This document shows positions 57,359-64,000 of a stretch of 64,000 nucleotides of DNA, piece by piece; the stretch's first letter is position 1; the number at the start of each line of letters is the position of its first letter. The position numbers and the translations under genes were made by a program. Source of the stretch: Meconema thalassinum (taxonomy: Eukaryota; Arthropoda; Insecta; Orthoptera; Tettigoniidae); assembly GCA_946902985.2 (NCBI GenBank), contig OX336392.1, positions 23,814,982-23,878,981 on the forward strand, in the 5' to 3' direction. A model generated the notes under the pieces. That model worked only from the letters and a program-made list of their open reading frames with translations. It was not told the origin of the DNA and did not search any database.

Positions 57359-57366
57359 CCGAGAAG
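57359..57366. repeat. Outer right target-site word CCGAGAAG
   Basis: Follows the last R end and is continuous with non-repeat sequence TCTTACTTTATG, so it looks like the original right border of the cluster. Confidence 0.75.
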
Positions 57367-57422
57367 TCTTACTTTATGAATAAGTTTGGCCTTACACTGG
57401 GGTATGGCCGTTGCAGACGTTA
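57367..57422. other. Presumed host spacer between two hAT copies
   Basis: 56 bp not seen elsewhere in the window. It should join directly to 5082 in an allele lacking the cluster. Confidence 0.5.
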
Positions 57423-57430
57423 GTAATAAT
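57423..57430. repeat. Target-site duplication GTAATAAT, left copy
   Basis: A perfect match to 61502-61509. It fits the hAT nTnnnnAn preference (T at 2, A at 7). Confidence 0.85.
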
Positions 57431-58325
57431 TAGGGATGGGTTGCGAACGGAGTCGCGAAGAGTCGAGACTGCTGCCGCTGGAACCGATACTCTCGACTCC
57501 AGTGTCGACTCCACTGATGCACTAACGCCATCTAACAACTGTTTTTGGAACTGCTTGAACATGTATGCTGGCAGCAAACCACAGAGTACCTACTACAGCA
57601 AAGTAGTTCGCTATCGCTGCGGCATGTTTAAAATACAACTGAATAAATCTTGCTGCTAGCTTGCCAGTGATACATTTTTGGTATTGAAATGTATGGCAAG
57701 CTATTATAACCTGCAAAACGATTCAATAGAATGATTATATGCATAGTCGTTCTTTGTTATGATCTACTGTAGGATTCTACAGTATGAGAATATGCTGGAT
57801 AGGCCTAGTTGATGCATAGTGATAGGATATTTATTTTGCCGGCAAGATCGTTATATGGAATGTCGAATACCAATTACGAAGTTCTTGGCACTGTGTGTGT
57901 TATTCTTACTTTCATTATAGGGTGTTTCATTTCCGTGTCTCCAATAACAAAATGTGGGTGTTGAATTAATGTAAGATTTGGCCTATGTTATGGTTTGTTA
58001 ATTGCTTTGTTTAAGATGTGCGCACAGGCCTCTCATAATGTGACGGTCTTGTTAAACCGTCCACGTTTGTCCCTTGATACCTTGTTTTACGATGAATACA
58101 ATAGGATTATTAGCCAGCAAACATGGATGATTGTTTCGGGTTATCATCGGTAATGTTGTAGGCGTAATTGTTATTGTGTTTATTACGATGATGATTATTA
58201 ATAACAATAATAGTAATACAACCTGTCAAAAGTGCAATATCACAACAATTTGGTACAATGATTGTAAATAATAATAATAATAATAATAATTATGAGAGAT
58301 TCGGATAAAAAGCGACTGTGTGTCC
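57431..58325 (-). repeat. R side of the inverted hAT copy
   Basis: Carries a TTAATAACAATAATAG block and an (AAT)n tract (about 58269-58289). Near R it holds GAGTCGCGAAGAGTCGAGAC and CTCTCGACTCCAGTGTCGAC, short inverted motifs resembling the minisatellite core. Confidence 0.7.
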
Positions 58326-59896
58326 CCCGCAATACTCATCAGATGAGCTTGGAGTCGCGAGGCTTCATGCGAAGCGGCCCTGCAATCCTCAACAGGGGAG
58401 CTTGGAGTCGCGAGTCTTCATGCGAAGCGACCCCGCAATACTCATCAGGGGAGCTTGGAGTCACGAGGCTTCATGCGAAGCGGCCCCGCAATTCTCATCA
58501 GGTGAGCTTGGAGTCGCGAGCCTTCATGCGAAGCGACCCCGCAATACTCATCAGGGGAGCTTGGAGTCGCGAGGCTTCATGAGAAGCGACCCCGCAATAC
58601 TCATCAGGTGAGCTTGGAGTCGCGAGCCTTCATGCGAAACGACCCCGCAATCTTCATCAGGGGAGCTTGGAGTCGCGAGGCGTCATGCGAAGCGGCCCCA
58701 CAATACTCAACAGGGGAGCTTGGAGTCGCGAGGCTTCATGCGAAGCGACCCCGCAATACTCAACAGGGGAGCTTGGAGTCGCGAGTCTTCATGCGAAGCG
58801 ACCCCGCAATACTCAACAGGGGAGCTTGGAGTCGCGAGGCTTCATGCGAAGCGGCCCCGCAATTCTCATCAGGTGAGCTTGGAGTCGCGAGGCTTCATGC
58901 GAAGCGGCCCCGCAATACTCATTAGGTGAGCTTGGAGTCGCGAGGCTTCATGAGAAGCGACCCCGCAATACTCATCAGGTGAGCTTGGAGTCGCGAGGCT
59001 TCATGCGAAGCAGCTACGCAATACTCATCAGGTGAGCTTGGAGTCGCGAGGCTTCATGAGAAGCGACCCCGCAATACTCATTAGGTGAGCTTGGAGTCGC
59101 GAGGCTTCATGAGAAGCGACCCCGCAATCTTCATCAGGGGAGCTTGGAGTCGCGAGGCTTCATGCGAAGCAGCCCCGCAATACTCAACAGGGGAGCTTGG
59201 AGTCGCGAGGCTTCATGCGAAGCGACCCCGCAATACTCAACAGGGGAGCTTGGAGTCGCGAGTCTTCTTGCGAAGCGACCCCGCAATACTCAACAGGGGA
59301 GCTTGGAGTCGCGAGGCTTCATGCGAAGCGGCCCCGCAATTCTCATCAGGTGAGCTTGGAGTCGCGAGGCTTCATGCGAAGCGGCCCCGCAATACTCATT
59401 AGGTGAGCTTGGAGTCGCGAGGCTTCATGAGAAGCGACCCCGCAATACTCATCAGGTGAGCTTGGAGTCGCGAGGCTTCATGCGAAGCAGCTACGCAATA
59501 CTCAACAGGGGAGCTTGGAGTCGCGAGGCTTCATGCGAAGCGACCCCGCATTACTCATCAGGTGAGCTTGGAGTCGCGAGTCTTCATGCGAAGTGACCCC
59601 GCAATACTCATCAGGGGAGCTTGGAGTCGCGAGGCTTCATGCGAAGTGGCCCCGCAATACTCAACAGGGGAGCATGGAGTCGCAAGGCTTCATGCGAAGT
59701 GGCCCCGCAATACTCAACAGGGGAGCTTGGAGTCGCGAGGCTTCATGCGAAGCGACCCCGCACTCAACAGGGGAGCTTGGAGTCGCGAGTCTTCATGCGA
59801 AGCTACCCCGCAATACTCATCAGGTGAGCTTGGAGTCGCGAGTCTTCATGCGAAGCAACCCCGCAATACTCAACAGGGGAGCTTGGAGTCACGAGT
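58326..59896 (+). repeat. 53-bp minisatellite in inverted orientation, first block
   Basis: About 30 monomers, stop-free strand now plus. Some monomers are shortened (CGCACTCAAC near 59760) or changed (CAGCTACGC near 59011 and 59491). Open frames of 60-150 codons follow the same 53-residue period. Confidence 0.93.
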
Positions 59897-60205
59897 CTTC
59901 TCCGGCCCCCCTGCTATACATAATGGCCAGGGAATTCCTGTCTTGAAATACTACTACAATACAGAGACAAGGGTACATTCACGAAACAGAGGGGCAAATT
60001 AATGGAATTGCCAAGGGTCGAAAATGTCGGCAGCATTTATCTAAGGAGTGCGACATGCCACCAAAGACAGGTAATAATAATAACTACTTACGAATAAATT
60101 CACCATAATATGTATTTATTTATAAAAACGGCAAATATATGTAAATAAATAGAAAATATTTAGTAAAATTAAATATATATAAACACATAACTATCCGGGC
60201 CTTAC
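59897..60205. other. Conserved 300-bp segment, inverted, first of two
   Basis: Begins GGAGAAGACTC-type border sequence (inverted) and ends CGGGCCTTACTCATC. Confidence 0.6.
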
Positions 60206-60973
60206 TCATCAGATTAGCTTGGAGTCGCGAGGCTTCATGCGAAGCGACCCCGCAATACTCAACAGGGGAGCTTGGAGTCGCGAGTCTTCTTGCGAAGCGA
60301 CCCCGCAATACTCAACAGGGGAGCTTGGAGTCGCGAGGCTTCATGCGAAGCGGCCCCGCAATTCTCATCAGGTGAGCTTGGAGTCGCGAGGCTTCATGCG
60401 AAGCGGCCCCGCAATACTCATTAGGTGAGCTTGGAGTCGCGAGGCTTCATGAGAAGCGACCCCGCAATACTCATCAGGTGAGCTTGGAGTCGCGAGGCTT
60501 CATGCGAAGCAGCTACGCAATACTCAACAGGGGAGCTTGGAGTCGCGAGGCTTCATGCGAAGCGACCCCGCATTACTCATCAGGTGAGCTTGGAGTCGCG
60601 AGTCTTCATGCGAAGTGACCCCGCAATACTCATCAGGGGAGCTTGGAGTCGCGAGGCTTCATGCGAAGTGGCCCCGCAATACTCAACAGGGGAGCATGGA
60701 GTCGCAAGGCTTCATGCGAAGTGGCCCCGCAATACTCAACAGGGGAGCTTGGAGTCGCGAGGCTTCATGCGAAGCGACCCCGCACTCAACAGGGGAGCTT
60801 GGAGTCGCGAGTCTTCATGCGAAGCTACCCCGCAATACTCATCAGGTGAGCTTGGAGTCGCGAGTCTTCATGCGAAGCGACCCCGCAATACTCAACAGGG
60901 GAGCTTGGAGTCGCGAGTCTTCATGCGAAGCAACCCCGCAATACTCAACAGGGGAGCTTGGAGTCACGAGTCT
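60206..60973 (+). repeat. 53-bp minisatellite in inverted orientation, second block
   Basis: About 14 monomers. From about 59260 to 60990 the sequence repeats itself with a 1,022-bp offset (59562-59946 against 60584-60968, for example), so this block plus the preceding unique segment is a tandem duplicate. Confidence 0.92.
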
Positions 60974-61286
60974 TCTCCGGCCCCCCTGCTATACATAATG
61001 GCCAGGGAATTCCTGTCTTGAAATACTACTACAATACAGAGACAAGGGTACATTCACGAAACAGAGGGGCAAATTAATGGAATTGCCAAGGGTCGAAAAT
61101 GTCGGCAGCATTTATCTAAGGAGTGCGACATGCCACCAAAGACAGGTAATAATAATAACTACTTACGAATAAATTCACCATAATATGTATTTATTTATAA
61201 AAACGGCAAATATATGTAAATAAATAGAAAATATTTAGTAAAATTAAATATATATAAACACATAACTATCCGGGCCTTACTCATCA
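60974..61286. other. Conserved 300-bp segment, inverted, second of two
   Basis: A near-identical repeat of 59897-60205 produced by the 1,022-bp duplication. Confidence 0.6.
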
Positions 61287-61420
61287 GATTAGCTTGGAGT
61301 CGCGAGGCTTCATGCGAAGGGACCGTGTGGCCCCGCAATACTCATCACTTAAGCTTGGAGTCGCGAGGCTTCATGCGAAGCGGCCCCGCAATACGCATAA
61401 TATTAATGTGGAGTCGCGAG
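61287..61420 (+). repeat. L-proximal minisatellite block, inverted copy
   Basis: About two and a half monomers including the GGGACCGTGTGG insertion seen at 22141-22152 and 40630-40641, marking it as the ancestral L-proximal block. Confidence 0.85.
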
Positions 61421-61501
61421 GCTTCATGGGAACCGAGACCGGTGTTTGGAGTCGATCGAGTCGACACTCTCGATTCCGGGCTTCAGTCGCGCCCATCCCT
61501 A

Positions 61502-61509
61502 GTAATAAT
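61502..61509. repeat. Target-site duplication GTAATAAT, right copy
   Basis: Directly follows CCCATCCCTA of the L terminus and matches 57423-57430. Confidence 0.85.
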
Positions 61510-62015
61510 ACTCATCAATCACAATCCTCTTTAATACAAGGAAGCAGCCAAAAATACTGAATTCGATTGGTATTTGAAAGCTCTGACATAACATAAATAT
61601 TTATTGCACGTGAATTTTTCGGCACATTGCAGTGTTTCAATTTACTTCGTCAATAAAAAACAGAATTTTGCAATTTGAGATAAACGAGTATATTTTTCCG
61701 ACATAAAATATATTTATACGGCAATGAATGCTCATCTTCTTGGGTGTACTTACATATAATTTGCTTGAATGTATTTGGAATATGTAGTGAGTATGTCCTG
61801 TGGTGTATCTTGAAGAGGTTCTCATTGTCCCCGGTAGGTGCGTGGCATGCTGGCGCTGTGTAAGGTGACATTCATGGTATCCCCGATAGGTAGAGCCCTG
61901 CGTTGTCCGCATTCGCACGACCGTTATCCGCATCCGCCCCGCAACTGCACGATTTGTATCCGTATCCGCAAGTGTGGTGTCCGAATCCGCTGACATTACA
62001 ATTATACTGTATTTT
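61510..62015. other. Flank with imperfect ATCCGC-rich repeat
   Basis: Mostly AT-rich. At about 61905-61992 there is a degenerate series of TATCCGCATCCGC-type units. A minus-strand frame of 119 codons (61637-61996) crosses it without recognisable domains and is probably fortuitous. Confidence 0.45.
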
Positions 62016-63528
62016 TAGCCTATTTTCAATTTTGAAAAAATAGGCCTATGAGATCACCTTTTGTTAGTGTGTGTGTTCGTGTATGTGTGTGTGATGGTGT
62101 GTGAGGAGTGTGTGTCCCCCCCTAATAACTTCTAAACGGCTGGAGCGATTTCAATGAAACTCGATGTGATCATAGCACTAATACGGACGAACCTGACCGT
62201 GCCCTTTAAATTTTGTTACGTCTCACCAATACAACATGGCGGCTGTGCGAAATATTTTACCAGCATTTAATATCTTCGAAACTATTCCCGATATCCCCCT
62301 GGAATTTTTTGCGCTGATAAAGGGAACTACTAGAAGTCCACCTATGTGACTTTTGAAAAACTGGTAACTACAAAACCAACATGGCGGCCACGCGAATTTG
62401 CGACATTTAAATTGACGTTTCTCGCGATTTAACCAACCAAACGCAATAAAACTTGGTACAGTATATGTTTATACACGTTGTAATGCACCGACATCTAACT
62501 TGGTCCAAATGTTTACATAACCACAAGATGGCGAATGTGCGAAATATTTCACTGGCATTCTATATCTCTGAAACTATTAGCGGTATCACCCTGAAATTTT
62601 GTACGGAGATAAAGGGCACTACTGAAAGTTGATCTATATGACTTTCAAAAACCGGTTAACTACGGAACGAAAATGGCGGCCAAGCGAATTTGAAAATTTT
62701 AAATAGACCTTTCTCGCGATTTAATGTTCCAACCGCAATAAAATCTGGTACAGGAAATGTTTATATACATTGCAATACACTGGCATCTAATTTAGTTCAA
62801 TTGTTTACATACCCTCAAGATGGCGGCTTTGCGAATTTTAAAATTATTTTTTTATTTCTTGTGTCGTAATCATGCGATCGAATTGAAAGTTTGAATAATG
62901 AACCTACGCAATAATTTTCCTTTAATGGTACATGACTCAATAGCCTATACATTTAACAATCCAACATGGCGACCATCCGAATTATTTAGATGCATCTCAA
63001 TATCTACGAATCTATAATAGCAATCAAACTGAATTTTTTAATGTTCATAGGGGCTATGAACTTAAGTTCACCTATAGGACTTTAAATAACCTGGTGATCA
63101 CAAATCCAACATGGCGGTGACGCGAATTTTAAATATTCACATGGACGTTTCTCGCTATTTAACCATCCGAGGGCAGTGACACTTGGTACAGTAAATCCTT
63201 ATACGAATGTTATTCCACTTGTATCTAATTTATTTCAATTATTTCCATAACCACAAGATGGCAGCTGTGCGAAATTTTAAAATCTCGTTTTTACTTCTTG
63301 TATTCTAATCATGCGAATGAAGTTTGAATACCACACGTACACAATAATCTTCATGTAATAGTACAAAAATAAAAATCCAACATGGCGACCATCTGAAATA
63401 TTTAGACGGTTCTCAATATCTACGAATCTATCACAACCTTCAAACTGAAATTTTGTATGTTGATAGGGGCAATTAACATGAATAGGATATATGAAAATAG
63501 GCTGTATAGTTCTTCACGGAACTACTTG
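62016..63528 (+). repeat. Family-1 modular element, copy e
   Basis: A complete copy with the palindromic start, GT microsatellite (62067-62110) and hairpin-CTTG end. Boxes ATGGCGGC or close variants are at 62236, 62381, 62528, 62673, 62820, 62966, 63111, 63258 and 63382: steps 145, 147, 145, 147, 146, 145, 147 and a final 124. It is the clearest copy for defining the module period. Confidence 0.8.
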
Positions 63529-64000
63529 TTTAATTTATTAGATGAAGTATTATAGCAAGACATTTAAACATTTGTTGAAAAATTCGTTCCCCCGGGCTGT
63601 GTGAATAGCAAGACAATGTTGACTGAGGTTTGTCCCTCGGAGTAACGGCAAGTGGAACAGCGGGTGGCTAATTATAGCAGGCAAGCGCAGGTATAAAGGA
63701 TTTACCCTTTTGGCAAAAGTCAACAATAATTGTGGGTATTTCCAGGACTGGCTTCTCTCACGTCTATATTATTCTCCTACAATCCAATGGTTTAAAATTG
63801 ACACTGGACTAAAGCAAGGAAGTGTGTTGTCACCATGAAGGCAGCAATGAGAGAATATAGTAGTATAATGTGGAGAAGAGTGAAACAGTGGTGATGAAAG
63901 AAGGAAAAGGAGTAATCAAAGTAGGAGATAAGGAATTGGAAGTGGTGAAACACTTCAAATACTTGGGAAGTGAACTGACTGAAGATGGAAGACTAGATTT
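63529..64000 (+). mobile_element. LINE fragment with internal deletion, running off the window
   Basis: From about 63715 the plus strand reads DWLLSRLYYSPTIQWFKI, then DTGLKQGSVLSP, the block just before the RT catalytic loop. The sequence then jumps to VEKSETVVMKEGKGVIKVGD and VVKHFKYLGSELTEDGRLD, which lies after the loop. The YxDD region is therefore deleted at about 63835-63870. It continues beyond 64000. The 63529-63714 part has no recognisable coding. Confidence 0.7.

Larger units (their letters stand above)
57431..61501 (-). mobile_element. hAT-derived non-autonomous element, inverted copy (4.07 kb)
   Basis: Ends TAGGGATGGGTTGCGAACGG (R, plus strand at 57431) and, read inward from 61501, TAGGGATGGGCGCGACTGAAG (L). 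It has a perfect 8-bp duplication. Contents from R: 0.9 kb R-side sequence, a minisatellite block, the unique segment, a minisatellite block, the unique segment again, about three monomers, then L. It shows what a self-contained member of the family looks like. No transposase is encoded, so movement would need a hAT transposase in trans. Confidence 0.82.

Noticed and set aside
61637..61996. A 119-residue Thr/Arg-rich protein
   Set aside because: Half of it is encoded by a degenerate ATCCGC repeat and the rest is AT-rich; there is no start or domain support.

Overview
The window is repeat-dominated eukaryotic DNA, most likely from an insect. Supporting signs are interstitial (CCTAA)n tracts (the insect telomere unit), an insect-type inhibitor-of-apoptosis (IAP) fragment with BIR and RING domains, FLYWCH zinc fingers, 5'-truncated LINE ends and spliced exon-like segments. 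No complete host gene is visible. Almost everything between about 1.9 kb and 63.5 kb can be explained as mobile DNA nested in mobile DNA.

Outer layer. A hAT-type terminus (TAGGGATGGG, left end, L) follows the 8-bp word CCGAGAAG at 5083. A matching right end (R, reading CCCATCCATA) is followed by the same word at 57359. The same R-CCGAGAAG-L junction occurs twice in between, at 21964 and 40453. The 52 kb from 5091 to 57358 therefore reads as three head-to-tail units of one hAT-derived composite element, all separated by one target-site word. A fourth copy lies inverted 72 bp downstream (57431-61501) with its own perfect 8-bp duplication, GTAATAAT.

Inside the hAT units. All four copies carry a GC- and CpG-rich 53-bp minisatellite next to L. 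It is short in unit 2 and about 290 monomers long in unit 3 (40985-56545). Because 53 is not a multiple of 3 and the monomer lacks stops in all three frames of one strand, the array produces overlapping open frames up to 1160 codons. These look like by-products, not genes. In unit 1 the array is split by a 1.5-kb Transib-like element whose ends resemble V(D)J recombination signals (heptamer CACAGTG, 23-bp spacer, A-rich nonamer).

Units 1 and 2 also carry a giant terminal-inverted-repeat (TIR) element starting AGTAGGGGGG: 7.8 kb at 11160-18999 and 13.1 kb at 24408-37485. It sits inside a family-2 modular repeat with a decayed 6-bp target duplication. Its 3.4-kb arms contain exon-like segments and part of an IAP gene. 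The core of the longer copy holds the rest of the IAP gene, a small unknown ORF, two FLYWCH genes, a 13-bp minisatellite and telomere-like tracts. The shorter copy is an internal-deletion derivative. Both left arms contain a LINE 3' end and a 2.1-kb DNA transposon whose TIRs flank a DUF7869-like, transposase-like pseudogene.

Two interspersed families (F1, F2) recur throughout. They share a terminal hairpin and CTTG end, a simple repeat near the other end, and a core of about 146-bp modules. Each F1 module carries an AANATGGCGGC-type box; each F2 module carries a GTTGGCAGC-type box. The outer flanks (1-1.9 kb, 61.5-62.0 kb) hold little that is recognisable apart from a tRNA-like SINE sequence near 1.45 kb, and a LINE fragment closes the window.
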